DNA from: Candidatus Woesearchaeota archaeon
GTDB lineage: Archaea; Nanobdellota; Nanobdellia; Woesearchaeales; ARS49
Assembly (NCBI GenBank): GCA_016203425.1
Contig: JACQMU010000143.1
Location: 1 to 14,423 of the forward strand
Direction of reading: 5' to 3'
Length of the DNA stretch: 14,423 bases
Below are positions 1 through 7,195 of this stretch, piece by piece (position 1 is the first letter of the stretch; each line of letters starts with the position of its first letter). The position numbers and the translations under genes are program-made. The notes under the pieces are model-generated. The model worked only from the letters and a program-made list of their open reading frames with translations. It was not told the DNA's origin and did no database searches.

Positions 1-290
1 ATTGGAAAGTGTCCTGAGCATATTTTTAGCAGGTAGGTGTATGGTTGTTGTACTCCTTTGAGCATGTTTTTTATGTGTGCGATTGTTGTGTATAATTGTT
101 TTTTTTCGCGTTTTGTTGCTTTTTCTGCTGTTAGTGTTATTTTGTTTGCTTCTGTTGTCATGTGTACTTTGAGTTGTGGTCGTTTTCGTGTTATTTCGCC
201 TTTTGGTCCTTTGATTGTGTAGGTGGTTGTTTCTATTTGGATGCTTGTTCCTTTTGGGATTTCTATTTGTTCTTTGAGTGTTTGTTTCAT
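1..290 (-). CDS. rpl6: Ribosomal protein uL6 (L6), 3' end missing
   Basis: The first 96 codons of large-subunit protein uL6, which binds 23S rRNA near the sarcin-ricin loop and the factor-binding site. The reading frame starts at an ATG (290-288) and runs off the left edge of the window. The translation has the KGPKGE segment of the N-terminal beta domain, then the IAHMKNMLKGV segment and the LKICSGHFP stretch, which match the archaeal uL6 pattern (ASHIRNMIKGV, KIVYSHFP). The start lies 2 bp after the uS8 stop, so it is the next gene of the same operon. This is the expected position in the archaeal spc cluster. The frame is open to the edge. Identification is firm from motifs and gene order together. 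Confidence 0.93.
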   Translation of the reverse strand, partial: MKQTLKEQIEIPKGTSIQIETTTYTIKGPKGEITRKRPQLKVHMTTEANKITLTAEKATKREKKQLYTTIAHIKNMLKGVQQPYTYLLKICSGHFP

Positions 291-292
291 GG

Positions 293-682
293 TTAGTAGC
301 AGTATGTGAGGAGTTTTCCTCCAAGGTGTTTTTGTTTTGCTTCTTGGTGTGTCATTATGCCTTTTGGTGTTGAGATGATTAGGATGCCGACGCCTTTTGC
401 TGGCAGGTATCGTTTTTCGAACTTTTCGTATTCTTGTATGGTTGTGCTGAAGCGTGGTTTTATGACTCCGCATTTGTTGATTGCTCCTATGAGGTTGAGT
501 TTTGTGATGCCGCCGCGTGTGTCGCTTATTTCTTCGCAGTTGCCGACGTATTTGTTTTCTTGCATTATGGTGAGTATTTTTCTGAGTGTTCTTGAGAGTG
601 GGTGTATTATGACTTGTTTTCTTCCTATTTTCTCGTGGTTGATGATGTTTGATAGTGCGTTTGCGATTGGGTCGTTTAGCAT
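293..682 (-). CDS. rps8: Ribosomal protein uS8 (S8)
   Basis: Small-subunit protein uS8, a primary 16S rRNA binder of the central domain (helix 21). The product is 129 aa, the usual archaeal length of about 130. It begins MLNDPIANALSNI, the family's typical start, and ends in the conserved GILIISTPKGIMTHQEA region. An in-frame ATG 23 codons upstream (751) is rejected, because it would place most of the extension inside the uS14 gene. The chosen ATG has a strong Shine-Dalgarno sequence, AAGGAGG, a few bases upstream, lying within the last codons of uS14. It is the penultimate gene visible in the cluster, between uS14 and uL6. Confidence 0.95.
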   Translation of the reverse strand: MLNDPIANALSNIINHEKIGRKQVIIHPLSRTLRKILTIMQENKYVGNCEEISDTRGGITKLNLIGAINKCGVIKPRFSTTIQEYEKFEKRYLPAKGVGILIISTPKGIMTHQEAKQKHLGGKLLTYCY

Positions 683-693
683 TGTTTTCCTCC

Positions 694-924
694 TTAGCGG
701 TATTTTTTGAATCCTATGCTTGTTGCCACTTCTCTGAAGCAGCATCTGCATAGGTCAAGGTGGTATTTGCTGATGTGGCCGCCGTATCTTCCGCATCGCT
801 TGCATCGTTTTTGTCCTGCGCCGCTTGTGCGTTTTTTTGGCGCATTGTGTTTTATGTATTTTTTGAGCGTGATTGGTTTTGCTTTTAGTTGTTGGAATGT
901 TTTTTTCCAGTTTTTTGTTGTCAT
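694..924 (-). CDS. rps14: Ribosomal protein uS14 (S14), zinc-binding type
   Basis: Small-subunit protein uS14 of the 30S head. The 76-aa product carries the zinc-ribbon cysteines in two pairs: CKRC (residues 41-44) and CRCC (59-62, with Cys59 and Cys62 as likely ligands). They are followed by the diagnostic [13 protein letters not shown] ending. Archaeal uS14 is usually about 50-60 aa, so this one has roughly 20 extra basic residues at the N terminus. The ATG overlaps the uL5 stop codon as ATGA, which suggests translational coupling and supports the long start. The extension ([16 protein letters not shown]) resembles the basic N-terminal tails seen in some DPANN and eukaryotic homologues; that comparison is from memory. 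Confidence 0.93.
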   Translation of the reverse strand: MTTKNWKKTFQQLKAKPITLKKYIKHNAPKKRTSGAGQKRCKRCGRYGGHISKYHLDLCRCCFREVATSIGFKKYR

Positions 925-1436
925 GCTTGTGCCTCTATGGTTGTGTTAAATGTTTTTTGTAGGAATGTGATTGCTTCTTGTTTTGTGACTGTGTGTTTTT
1001 TTGGTAATTTTTTTGGCCTTATTTTGCGTCTTTTGATGCGGTATCCTGGTTTTTCAAGTGTGAGGCAGGTTTGGAGTCCGATTACGCCTATTGCTGGATT
1101 GTATGCTACGCCAGGGATGTCGATGTATTCGTGGATGCCGAATGATATGTTTCCTTTGTTGTCTATGGTGTTTTCACTTAGCTTGTTGTCTTTTGCTTTG
1201 AGTAGTCTTGGGAATAGTTCGTGTGCTGCTTTTTTTCTGAGTGTTATTTTGCAGCCTATTGGCAGTCCTGGTCTGAGTCCCCATTCTGCTATTCTTTTTT
1301 TTGTTATTGTTTTGACTGGTTCTGTGCCGGTTATTGCTTTTATGAGTGTTATTCCTTTTTCTAATTTTGCAGGGTCTTTTCCTGCACCTATGTTGATGGT
1401 GAGTTTCTCTATCCTGATGTTTTGCATTGGGTTCAT
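921..1436 (-). CDS. rpl5: Ribosomal protein uL5 (L5)
   Basis: Large-subunit protein uL5, which binds 5S rRNA in the central protuberance and contacts the P-site tRNA. At 171 aa it has the usual length. Recognisable parts are the N-terminal [17 protein letters not shown], the [22 protein letters not shown] stretch (the family's rRNA-binding loop; roughly residues 38-60), and the central [16 protein letters not shown] segment. The start codon overlaps the eS4 stop as ATGA, and its own stop overlaps the uS14 start in the same way, so three consecutive genes are translationally linked. Nothing is missing relative to the family. Confidence 0.96.
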   Translation of the reverse strand: MNPMQNIRIEKLTINIGAGKDPAKLEKGITLIKAITGTEPVKTITKKRIAEWGLRPGLPIGCKITLRKKAAHELFPRLLKAKDNKLSENTIDNKGNISFGIHEYIDIPGVAYNPAIGVIGLQTCLTLEKPGYRIKRRKIRPKKLPKKHTVTKQEAITFLQKTFNTTIEAQA

Positions 1437-2119
1437 GTGAGTGTTATTAATGGCTTGTCTTTGCCTACAGCGTATGCGTATTTTTTGAGTGTTTGTACTT
1501 CTTTGTTTGTGGTGCTAGTGTATGTGATGGTTGTTTGTTCGATGGTTTTCACTGTTCCAATGTCGCTGAGGTGTTTGCCGTCGATGAGGTATACGAGTGC
1601 TCCTGGCTCGAGTTTTACGTGTTTTTGTATTTTGTTGGATGGTGTTTCAATGAGCAGGGTGTCTCCGACTGAATAATTTTTTTCTTTTGTTAGTATGTTT
1701 CTTCCATCTGAGAGATTGAGTTGCAGGAGTCCTTTGTTTTGTATGGTTTTGCCAATGATTTTTGTGATTTTTGTTTTTGTTTCTTCTTCGTTGATTGGCA
1801 GAAGGCTTAGTTTTCCTTGTTGGTCGAATATTATGCGGTAGTGTTTGTTGAGTGTTTTGAATGTTATGGTGTCGAAAATGCCTGCAGGGAATGTTGATTC
1901 TTTCACGCGTCTTCCATCGATTAGTATTTCGTTGTTTGCGAGTATTTTTTTTATTTCTCTTTTTGTTTTTGCATATTTTAGTGTTCGTAGGATAAGGTCA
2001 AGTGTCATGCTGGTGTGTAGGTTGTGTGGTCCTGGTGATGGTTTTGTGATGTAGACTGTGTCTTTTCGTGTTATTGGCCATGTTTGTGGTGCCATATACT
2101 TTTTGAGATGTTTGCTCAT
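1433..2119 (-). CDS. rps4e: Ribosomal protein eS4 (S4e)
   Basis: Small-subunit protein eS4, found only in archaea and eukaryotes, which makes this locus archaeal rather than bacterial. The 228-aa product opens with HLKKYMAPQTWPI, followed by an S4-like RNA-binding segment with EILIDGRRVKE around residue 65, and a C-terminal KOW-like beta domain. The family hallmark GPHNLHTSMTL lies near residue 30. The ATG overlaps the uL24 stop as ATGA, and the stop overlaps the uL5 start. Position between uL24 and uL5 is the standard archaeal arrangement. Confidence 0.96.
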   Translation of the reverse strand: MSKHLKKYMAPQTWPITRKDTVYITKPSPGPHNLHTSMTLDLILRTLKYAKTKREIKKILANNEILIDGRRVKESTFPAGIFDTITFKTLNKHYRIIFDQQGKLSLLPINEEETKTKITKIIGKTIQNKGLLQLNLSDGRNILTKEKNYSVGDTLLIETPSNKIQKHVKLEPGALVYLIDGKHLSDIGTVKTIEQTTITYTSTTNKEVQTLKKYAYAVGKDKPLITLT

Positions 2120-2514
2120 TTTTTTGTCTCCGTTGTTTTTTTCGTTTCTTGTTTTATTGGGAGTCTTTTTTTGTCTTGGCTGAGTTCTGTTATCATGATG
2201 TTTGATGGGTGTATGGGGTAGAGTGCTTTGCTGCTGTCGCGTTTTGTGTGTTCTATGCCACTGATGTATGCGCGTGTGTTTTTTACATCAATGCGTTCTA
2301 CTGTTCCGGTTTTTCCTTTGTATTGTCCTCGCATTATTTTTGCTTTGTCGCCTTTTCTGATTCTGATGTTTCTTGTTCCGTGTTTTTTTCTGAGTTCTTT
2401 TGTTAGTGTGCTTGAAAGTAATTTTCCTCGTAAGTGTGCTGGGAGGTTGTAAACGTACTTGTGTTGTTTCTTTGGCAGTTTGCTTGCTTTCCAGTGTTTT
2501 GACCAAGTTTTCAT
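2116..2514 (-). CDS. rpl24: Ribosomal protein uL24 (L24)
   Basis: Large-subunit protein uL24, an early assembly protein that binds the 5' end of 23S rRNA. The 132-aa product has the archaeal/eukaryotic-type N-terminal extension (SKHWKASKLPKKQH, then HLRGKLLSSTLTKELRKKHG) before the KOW motif (IRKGDKAKIMRGQYKGKTG, about residues 53-71). It ends with a lysine- and threonine-rich tail (KQETKKTTETKK), probably disordered. The ATG is 1 bp after the uL14 stop, and the stop overlaps the eS4 start as ATGA. Confidence 0.96.
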   Translation of the reverse strand: MKTWSKHWKASKLPKKQHKYVYNLPAHLRGKLLSSTLTKELRKKHGTRNIRIRKGDKAKIMRGQYKGKTGTVERIDVKNTRAYISGIEHTKRDSSKALYPIHPSNIMITELSQDKKRLPIKQETKKTTETKK

Positions 2515-2515
2515 T

Positions 2516-2917
2516 TTATACTATCACGCTCGCTATTTTTGCTATTGCTGGCCAGCGTTCGCATGCTTCTTTTGCTACAGGTCCTTTGACCATTGTTCCT
2601 TTTGGGTTGCCGAGTTCGTCTTTGAGCACGATTGCTGCATTGTCTTCAAACATTATGCTTGTGCCATCTGGTCTTTTGTATGCTTTTTTTTGTCGTACAA
2701 CTACTGCTGGCAGGACTTGTTTTCTGATGTCTGGTTTGCCTTCGACAACAGCGGCCATGATGTAGTCTCCAATTGCTGCGCTTGTGGCGCGTCCTTTTAC
2801 GGTTTTGTGTCCTCGTACGCTGAGGACTTTGAGGAGGTGTGCTCCTGAATTGTCGCAGGCGTTGAGGTGTGCTCCGTGTGGCAGTCCTCGTACAATTGAT
2901 GCTTTAATTGCTTTCAT
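2516..2917 (-). CDS. rpl14: Ribosomal protein uL14 (L14)
   Basis: Large-subunit protein uL14, at the subunit interface. The 133-aa product starts MKAIKASIVRGLPHGA and has the signature ACDNSGAHLLKVLSVRG (about residues 19-35), followed by GDYIMAAVVEGKPDIRKQV and the C-terminal GNPKGTMVKGPVAKEACERWP. An ATG 30 codons further upstream (3007) is rejected, because it would overlap uS17 by 104 bp. The chosen start has a GAGG four to five bases upstream and overlaps the end of uS17 by 14 bp. The length fits archaeal uL14 (about 132 aa). Confidence 0.95.
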   Translation of the reverse strand: MKAIKASIVRGLPHGAHLNACDNSGAHLLKVLSVRGHKTVKGRATSAAIGDYIMAAVVEGKPDIRKQVLPAVVVRQKKAYKRPDGTSIMFEDNAAIVLKDELGNPKGTMVKGPVAKEACERWPAIAKIASVIV

Positions 2918-3311
2918 GTTGGTCCTCTTTGTGTCGTTCTGAGCTTTGTTCAGGCTTGACTTTTGTTTCTGTGACGTGTGCTTGTTGGAGTAAGTGTTCT
3001 CGTGCAAGGAAGGTTACGTCTTTGCCTGTTTTTTCAGCTACGACAAAATGTTTTGTTTTGCTTAGCGGCCTGCATTCTTTTACTATGACTATGTCGCCTT
3101 TTTGTGCGTCTACGCATTCTGGGTTGTGTGCTTTGACGCGGGTTTTTCGTTGTTCGTATCTTTCGTATTTTGGGATGTAGTGCAGTCGTTGCCACTCAAC
3201 TGTCGCAGTTTTTTGTGCTTTGGCTTCTGTTACTGTTCCTTTAAACTGTCGTCCATGGGTTTTCAAACTATTATGAAGCGGACAATGTGGGTCTTTGCAG
3301 GTTTGTTTCAT
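2904..3311 (-). CDS. rps17: Ribosomal protein uS17 (S17)
   Basis: Small-subunit protein uS17, a primary 16S rRNA binder. The 135-aa product has the archaeal/eukaryotic-style start CKDPHCPLHNSLKTHGRQFKG (Cys5, Cys10 and following), then the OB fold with IPKYERYEQRKTRVKAHNPEC (about residues 46-66) and the GDIVIVKECRPLSKTKHF motif. It carries a C-terminal hydrophilic tail of some 20 residues (EQSSERHKEDQHESN) beyond the OB fold, whose last codons overlap the uL14 start by 14 bp. The gene starts 6 bp after the aIF1 stop; the RNase P gene rnp1 often present at this point in archaea is not here. Confidence 0.95.
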   Translation of the reverse strand: MKQTCKDPHCPLHNSLKTHGRQFKGTVTEAKAQKTATVEWQRLHYIPKYERYEQRKTRVKAHNPECVDAQKGDIVIVKECRPLSKTKHFVVAEKTGKDVTFLAREHLLQQAHVTETKVKPEQSSERHKEDQHESN

Positions 3312-3317
3312 GGTGGT

Positions 3318-3626
3318 TCACTGTTGGAGTATGATTGTTTCTGGTGCAAATCCTGCTTGGATTAGCACTTCTTTGGTTTTTTGTAAGTGTTTTCCTTGAA
3401 GTTCTATTTTGTCTTCTTTTGCCGTGCCCCCGCAGGCAAGTTTTTCTTTGAGTTTTTTTGCGAGTTGTTCCAGGTTGATTTCCTTTTGGTCAATGCCTTC
3501 AATCACTGTGTAGTTTTTGTTGAATTTTTTGCATTCAATTCGTACAATGATTTTTTGGCTTTCTTTTGCTATGCTTTCACAGACGCACAGGTCTTGTGAT
3601 AGTCCGCAGCGTACGCAAACAGTCAT
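3318..3626 (-). CDS. Translation initiation factor aIF1 (SUI1 family)
   Basis: Homologue of eukaryotic eIF1/SUI1, which binds the small subunit near the P site and polices start-codon selection. The 102-aa product has an N-terminal cysteine cluster (Cys4, Cys7, Cys14, Cys16 in VCVRCGLSQDLCVCE), typical of archaeal members and probably zinc-binding. The SUI1 core follows: YTVIEGIDQKEINLEQLAKKLKEKLACGGT (about residues 39-68), then KIELQGKHLQKTKEVL. Its ATG overlaps the uL29 stop as ATGA. Finding it inside the S10 cluster, after uL29, is a normal archaeal arrangement. It is the one gene in this stretch that is not a structural ribosomal protein. Confidence 0.95.
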   Translation of the reverse strand: MTVCVRCGLSQDLCVCESIAKESQKIIVRIECKKFNKNYTVIEGIDQKEINLEQLAKKLKEKLACGGTAKEDKIELQGKHLQKTKEVLIQAGFAPETIILQQ

Positions 3627-3820
3627 GCTTTTTTGTCTGCCTCCGCAAGGAGTGTGTTTATCCTTGCAATTGTTTTTTTTGTGAGTCTGATTTTTCCTGG
3701 ATTTTTTGGGAGGGTGCCTATGGCTATTTGTGCGTTTTCTTTCATGAGTTCTTTGTACAGTTCTGCTCGCTTGTTTTCAAGTTCTGTTTTCGGGAGTGCT
3801 TTGAGTTCTTTTTGTTTCAT
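3623..3820 (-). CDS. rpl29: Ribosomal protein uL29 (L29)
   Basis: Large-subunit protein uL29, located next to the nascent-peptide exit and part of the docking site for signal recognition particle and chaperones. The 65-aa product is a helical hairpin: an N-terminal helix (KELKALPKTELENKRAELYKELMKENAQ), then the conserved glycine/proline-rich turn (PKNPGKIRLTKKTIARINTLL) that defines the family. Length is normal. Start is 1 bp after the uS3 stop; the stop overlaps the aIF1 start as ATGA. Confidence 0.95.
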   Translation of the reverse strand: MKQKELKALPKTELENKRAELYKELMKENAQIAIGTLPKNPGKIRLTKKTIARINTLLAEADKKA

Positions 3821-3821
3821 T

Positions 3822-4496
3822 TTATTCTTTTGTTTCTTTATTCTTTTTATTTTCTTGTAGTGGTTCTTGTTTTTGATTAACAGGCGGTTTTTGTTGTGGG
3901 GTTTCTGTTATTGTTATGTCATCTGGTCTTTTGATGTCGCGGGGCATTATGCTGACTTTGATGCCTACTGTGCCTGGCTTGAGTTGTGCCTGTGCATTGG
4001 CGTGTTTTACGCTTGTTTGTGCTATGTCTCCGCTTTTTTTGAGATATCCTGAGTAGAATCTCCACGTTTTTGCGCGTGCGCTTGGTATTTTTCCTGACAT
4101 TTTTATTTCAATTCCTAATGCGCCTGCGTTCATGACTTCTTGCATTGTTTTGTGGCCTATTGCTTTGAATTTTTGTATGCCGAATCTTTCAAGTGTTGAT
4201 GCTATTCTTTCTGCGACTATTTGTGCGTCGAGGTTGGGGTTTTCTACTTCTGCTATCTCGATTTGTGGGTTTTCAAACTCAAATCTTTTTTTAAGTACGT
4301 TTGTTAATTTTTTGATGTTTTCTCCTTTTCTGCCGACGATGAGTCCTGGTCGTGATGCGTATATGACAATTTTTTCTCCGAGTGGTGTTTTGACGAGTTT
4401 TGTTTTGCTGTGGCCTACGTTTTTGAGGCTTTCGCTGATGAATTCTTGTACTTGTAGTTCTTTGAGGTTTTCTGTTATGAATTTTCTTTCTATCAT
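3822..4496 (-). CDS. rps3: Ribosomal protein uS3 (S3)
   Basis: Small-subunit protein uS3 at the mRNA entry tunnel. The 224-aa product begins MIERKFITENLKELQVQEFI as archaeal homologues do. A KH domain carries the GxxG loop as GRKG (residues 55-58), followed by the C-terminal domain with SGKIPSARAKTWRFYSGYLKKSGD (about 134-157) and a hydrophilic, glutamine/lysine-rich tail. The in-frame ATG 25 codons upstream (4571) is rejected because it reads through uL22 codons; the chosen ATG overlaps the uL22 stop as ATGA and has GAGG seven bases upstream inside the uL22 gene. Confidence 0.95.
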   Translation of the reverse strand: MIERKFITENLKELQVQEFISESLKNVGHSKTKLVKTPLGEKIVIYASRPGLIVGRKGENIKKLTNVLKKRFEFENPQIEIAEVENPNLDAQIVAERIASTLERFGIQKFKAIGHKTMQEVMNAGALGIEIKMSGKIPSARAKTWRFYSGYLKKSGDIAQTSVKHANAQAQLKPGTVGIKVSIMPRDIKRPDDITITETPQQKPPVNQKQEPLQENKKNKETKE

Positions 4497-4906
4497 GCTT
4501 TTGCCTCTGCCAGCGTTACGTTTAGGTGGGTTCTTTTTGCTTGTCGTCTTCTTTGTCGGCCGTATCTCCACACGTGTGGCCCGTTGTTTGCGCTTATTTG
4601 TTGGATGACAAGGTTATTTGTTGATAGTCCTTTGTATTGTGCGTTTGCTTCTGCGGACATAATTATTTCAAGTACTGCTTTGCATGCTTTTGCTGCAAAC
4701 CTTCCTGCAGCCATGCCGTGTTTATGTCCGGTGTCTTTGTTGTATCTTTTCATTGGTATTGGCCGTTTGAGGTTTGTTGCATCATTGAGTATTTTTTTTG
4801 CTTTTGCGAGTGTTTTTCCCCGTATGTGATTGCATATTTCGATTGTTTTTTTTGTTGATATTGGTAAGGAAATTCCTTTGCTTGTTGCAGTGTTTTTTTC
4901 GTTCAT
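4493..4906 (-). CDS. rpl22: Ribosomal protein uL22 (L22)
   Basis: Large-subunit protein uL22, which lines the peptide exit tunnel with an extended hairpin. The 137-aa product shows the archaeal motifs ICNHIRGKTLAKAKKIL (about residues 25-41), RPIPMKRYNKDTGHKHGM and AGRFAAKACKAVLEII. The C-terminal half has the tunnel hairpin basic stretch YGRQRRRQAKRTHLNV. Start is 1 bp after the uS19 stop; the stop overlaps the uS3 start. Length is slightly below the usual archaeal value of about 150 aa, without any obvious missing block. Confidence 0.95.
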   Translation of the reverse strand: MNEKNTATSKGISLPISTKKTIEICNHIRGKTLAKAKKILNDATNLKRPIPMKRYNKDTGHKHGMAAGRFAAKACKAVLEIIMSAEANAQYKGLSTNNLVIQQISANNGPHVWRYGRQRRRQAKRTHLNVTLAEAKA

Positions 4907-4907
4907 T

Positions 4908-5288
4908 TTATCTCACCGAGAGGCTTGCGCTTGATCTTGTTGAGCCTATGCCTGGCGCTGAATGTAGAACCTTTTTGCGTGTTTGTGCAAATTCTCCAAG
5001 CCTGTGTCCCAGCATTTCTTTTTCTACCATGACTGGCAGGAAGTCTTTGCCGTTGTGGACATGTATGATTTTGCCGACCATTTCTGGTGTAATTACGATT
5101 TCTCTGCAGTGTGTCCGTAGTTTTGTTTTATTTTGTTTTGTTGTTTCAAGGAATTTTTTTTCTTGTTCTGTGAGTCCTTTGAGTAGTTTTCTTCGTTCTC
5201 TTGATGGCAAAAGCTGTGCAAACTCGTCTATGTTCATTCTTTTTATTTCGTCAAATGTTTTTCCGTGGTAGCTGAATTCTTTTGGCAT
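4908..5288 (-). CDS. rps19: Ribosomal protein uS19 (S19)
   Basis: Small-subunit protein uS19 of the 30S head, contacting the A-site finger and uS13. The 126-aa product starts MPKEFSYHGKTFDEIKRM with the archaeal N-terminal region (FAQLLPSRERRKLLKG). The universally conserved core follows: REIVITPEMVGKIIHVHNGKDFLPV (about residues 62-86), then GHRLGEFAQTRK. The tail (GIGSTRSSASLSVR) is serine- and arginine-rich, as in archaeal uS19. It begins 6 bp after the uL2 stop and ends 1 bp before the uL22 start. Confidence 0.95.
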   Translation of the reverse strand: MPKEFSYHGKTFDEIKRMNIDEFAQLLPSRERRKLLKGLTEQEKKFLETTKQNKTKLRTHCREIVITPEMVGKIIHVHNGKDFLPVMVEKEMLGHRLGEFAQTRKKVLHSAPGIGSTRSSASLSVR

Positions 5289-5294
5289 TTTTTA

Positions 5295-6005
5295 TCACTT
5301 CTTTCTCCCTGTTCTTCGTGGATGTAGCTTGCCGACTTTTCTTCCTGCTGGCGCAAATCTGGGTATTGGTCTTTGTTTTGCTTTGCGTGATGTTCGTTTG
5401 TTGCCGAATGGGTGGTCGACTGCGTTTTGTGCCGCGCCTGATATCATTGGGTATCGTTTGTTTTTGAGGCGTTTTGCATAGTGTCGCGCGCCTGCTTTTA
5501 GGATTGGTTTTTCTGTTCTGCCGCCTCCTGCTACTGTGCCTATGAGTGCTCTGCAGTTTAAGTCCAATGTTTTTTCTTTTTTTGAGGGTAGTATTATGGT
5601 TGCGTGAGTTTCTGTTTTTGCCACGAGTTTTGCAGTGGTGCCTGATGTTCTGCAGAATGTTCCGCCGTCGCCAGGTGTGCGTTCTACATTGTAAACATTT
5701 GTTCCTTCTGGTATGTTTTTGAGTGTTATGGCGTTTCCTGGATTTAGTGGTGCATTTCCGCCCATGGTTATGGTGTCGCCTGTTTTGATGCCTTCAGGTG
5801 CTATAAAATAGCAGGTGCTTCCGTCTGCAAGTTCTATTTCTGCTAGTGGCGCAAAGTGTGCTGGTGATTTTACTATGTCAATTACTTTTCCACTTATTTG
5901 TTCTTGTTGTGGTAGCATGCGTGCTTGTGTGAAGTATCTGAATTTTGGTGACCTGTAGCTTGGTCCGCCTTTTCCGCGTGCTTGTTGTATGAGTGTTTTT
6001 CCCAT
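5295..6005 (-). CDS. rpl2: Ribosomal protein uL2 (L2)
   Basis: Large-subunit protein uL2, needed for subunit association and located near the peptidyl transferase centre. The 236-aa product begins MGKTLIQQARGKGGPSYRSP and shows the OB and SH3-like domains, including GDTITMGGNAPLNPGNAITLKNIPEGT (about 75-101) and the conserved AVDHPFGN segment near residue 190, followed by APAGRKVG and RRTGRKK. The usual glycine-rich run after DHPFG (commonly GGGRHQH) reads NKRTSRKAK here, a substitution I recall from other DPANN archaea but cannot verify. Its ATG directly abuts the uL23 stop. Confidence 0.96.
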   Translation of the reverse strand: MGKTLIQQARGKGGPSYRSPKFRYFTQARMLPQQEQISGKVIDIVKSPAHFAPLAEIELADGSTCYFIAPEGIKTGDTITMGGNAPLNPGNAITLKNIPEGTNVYNVERTPGDGGTFCRTSGTTAKLVAKTETHATIILPSKKEKTLDLNCRALIGTVAGGGRTEKPILKAGARHYAKRLKNKRYPMISGAAQNAVDHPFGNKRTSRKAKQRPIPRFAPAGRKVGKLHPRRTGRKK

Positions 6006-6341
6006 TTACATCAACCCTAAATTTGTTGCTATGTCGAGTGCGGGTGTTTCTTTTGAAAATTGCACATATGCGCGTTTTTCGCTGTTTGTTGTTATGAATG
6101 TGTTTACGTTTGTGACTTTTGCTTTGAAGAGTGTTTCTGCTGCGTGTTTGATGTCTTTTTTTGTTGCTTTGATGTCTACTACAAACATGAGTTTGTTTTC
6201 TGATTCCATTAGTCGTAATGATTTTTCTGTTGAGAGTGGGTATCTTATAATGTTAACACTGTTTTTATTTTGTTCAATGTTGTTTTTGGCCGGCTTTTTT
6301 TCTGCCGTTTTGTCTTTTGCAGTTTTTGTTTTTTGTTCCAT
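6006..6341 (-). CDS. rpl23: Ribosomal protein uL23 (L23) with charged N-terminal extension
   Basis: Large-subunit protein uL23, beside the peptide exit and a docking point for SRP. With the start at 6341, two bases after the uL4 stop, the product is 111 aa. The conserved core begins at IIRYPLSTEKSLRLMESENKL (about residue 31) and includes MFVVDIKATKKDIKHAAETLFKAKV. Archaeal uL23 is normally about 85 aa, so this one has roughly 28 extra N-terminal residues rich in lysine, threonine and asparagine (MEQKTKTAKDKTAEKKPAKN), similar in style to the tails of eukaryotic homologues. A further in-frame ATG at 6368 would overlap uL4 and is less likely. No clear Shine-Dalgarno is visible for either start. 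Confidence 0.9.
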   Translation of the reverse strand: MEQKTKTAKDKTAEKKPAKNNIEQNKNSVNIIRYPLSTEKSLRLMESENKLMFVVDIKATKKDIKHAAETLFKAKVTNVNTFITTNSEKRAYVQFSKETPALDIATNLGLM

Positions 6342-6342
6342 T

Positions 6343-7155
6343 TTATAGGAATAGTTTTGTTTTTTCAAGTTGTTCTATCGCTGATTGTGTGAATATTGTG
6401 AGCCTTCCGGGTTTTGTTCCTTGTGAGAGTAGTTCTGTGTTGAGGCTTGTTATGTCGACAGCGTCAGTGCCGGGTATGTTGTGTGCTGCTTTGAGTAGTT
6501 TTGCGTCTTTTGTTGTTACTATGAGTATTCCTTTTTTGTGTTGGTATTTTCTGCCTCTCATTTTTCCTTTGCCTGCTCTTATTTTTTTGATTGCGCTTCT
6601 TTGAAGTTCTTTTTCAAATCCTTGTGAGTTTAGGATTGTGGTAAGTTCTTTTGATGTTGCTATTGTTTCAAATTCTTTTGATGCTATGAAGGGGTATGTT
6701 TTTGGCAGTTGGTGTCCGCGTGCTGCAACAATGTTTTTGTCCATTGTTGCTGTTAGCGCGCTTCTGAGTGCTTTTTTTCTTTCTTTGTCATTTATTTTTT
6801 GTGTCCACGTTTTTGCTAATTTTGGTGGGAATGCTCGTCTGCCTCCTACTGTTCCTGGTGCAAATGCTCCTACCCAGTTGAAGTGTGCGCCGTTGCGTGA
6901 GACTGTTTTTCTTGGCACGCGTGAAATGCCGTGTCCGTATGCTCCTTTGAAGTCGCGTCTTCTTCGTGATAGTTTTGCGCTTGTTTTTTTGCCTGCGCGT
7001 GGGTCTGCTCCGTATTTTTGTCGTCTGTTTGCGCGAAGTGCTTCTATGGCTCTTTTGATTAGGTCTTCTCTTAATGGTTCGCTGAACTGTTGTGGCAGCT
7101 GTTTTTCTCCAGCGACAGTGCCTGTTGGTGTTATTATTTGTATAACGAAGGACAT
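6343..7155 (-). CDS. rpl4: Ribosomal protein uL4 (L4)
   Basis: Large-subunit protein uL4, whose loop forms part of the exit-tunnel constriction. From the chosen ATG (7155) the product is 270 aa, near the archaeal norm of about 255. It begins MSFVIQIITPTGTVAGEKQLP, like family members. Next come the RANRRQKYGADPRAGKKTSA segment, the tunnel loop region with GAYGHGISRVPRKTVSRNG and FAPGTVGGRRAFPP, then KKIRAGKGKMRGRKYQHKKG. An in-frame ATG at 7242 would add 29 hydrophilic residues with codons unlike the rest of the operon (TCG, AAG, GAG, TTG, CGT), and a stem-loop lies in that stretch, so I treat it as untranslated leader. Neither start has a clear Shine-Dalgarno. Confidence 0.92.
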   Translation of the reverse strand: MSFVIQIITPTGTVAGEKQLPQQFSEPLREDLIKRAIEALRANRRQKYGADPRAGKKTSAKLSRRRRDFKGAYGHGISRVPRKTVSRNGAHFNWVGAFAPGTVGGRRAFPPKLAKTWTQKINDKERKKALRSALTATMDKNIVAARGHQLPKTYPFIASKEFETIATSKELTTILNSQGFEKELQRSAIKKIRAGKGKMRGRKYQHKKGILIVTTKDAKLLKAAHNIPGTDAVDITSLNTELLSQGTKPGRLTIFTQSAIEQLEKTKLFL

Positions 7156-7195
7156 ATTTTCTTGTATGCTATCTGTTGTCGTTCGTTTATTACGA

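Noticed and set aside
889..1440. Plus-strand open frames opposite the ribosomal genes (for example 889-1440, 2400-2765, 6638-7306), rich in Phe, Cys, Val and Leu.
   Set aside because: They are mirror images of A/C-rich minus-strand genes in a T/G-rich strand, have no ribosome-binding sites or recognisable domains, and look membrane-like only because of base composition.
2516..3007. Longer uL14 start at 3007.
   Set aside because: The added 30 residues come from the uS17 gene read in another frame and are not uL14-like; MKAIKASIVRG at 2917 is the family start.
3822..4571. Longer uS3 start at 4571.
   Set aside because: The extension overlaps uL22; the ATGA overlap at 4493-4496 with GAGG upstream and the archaeal MIERKF start favour 4496.
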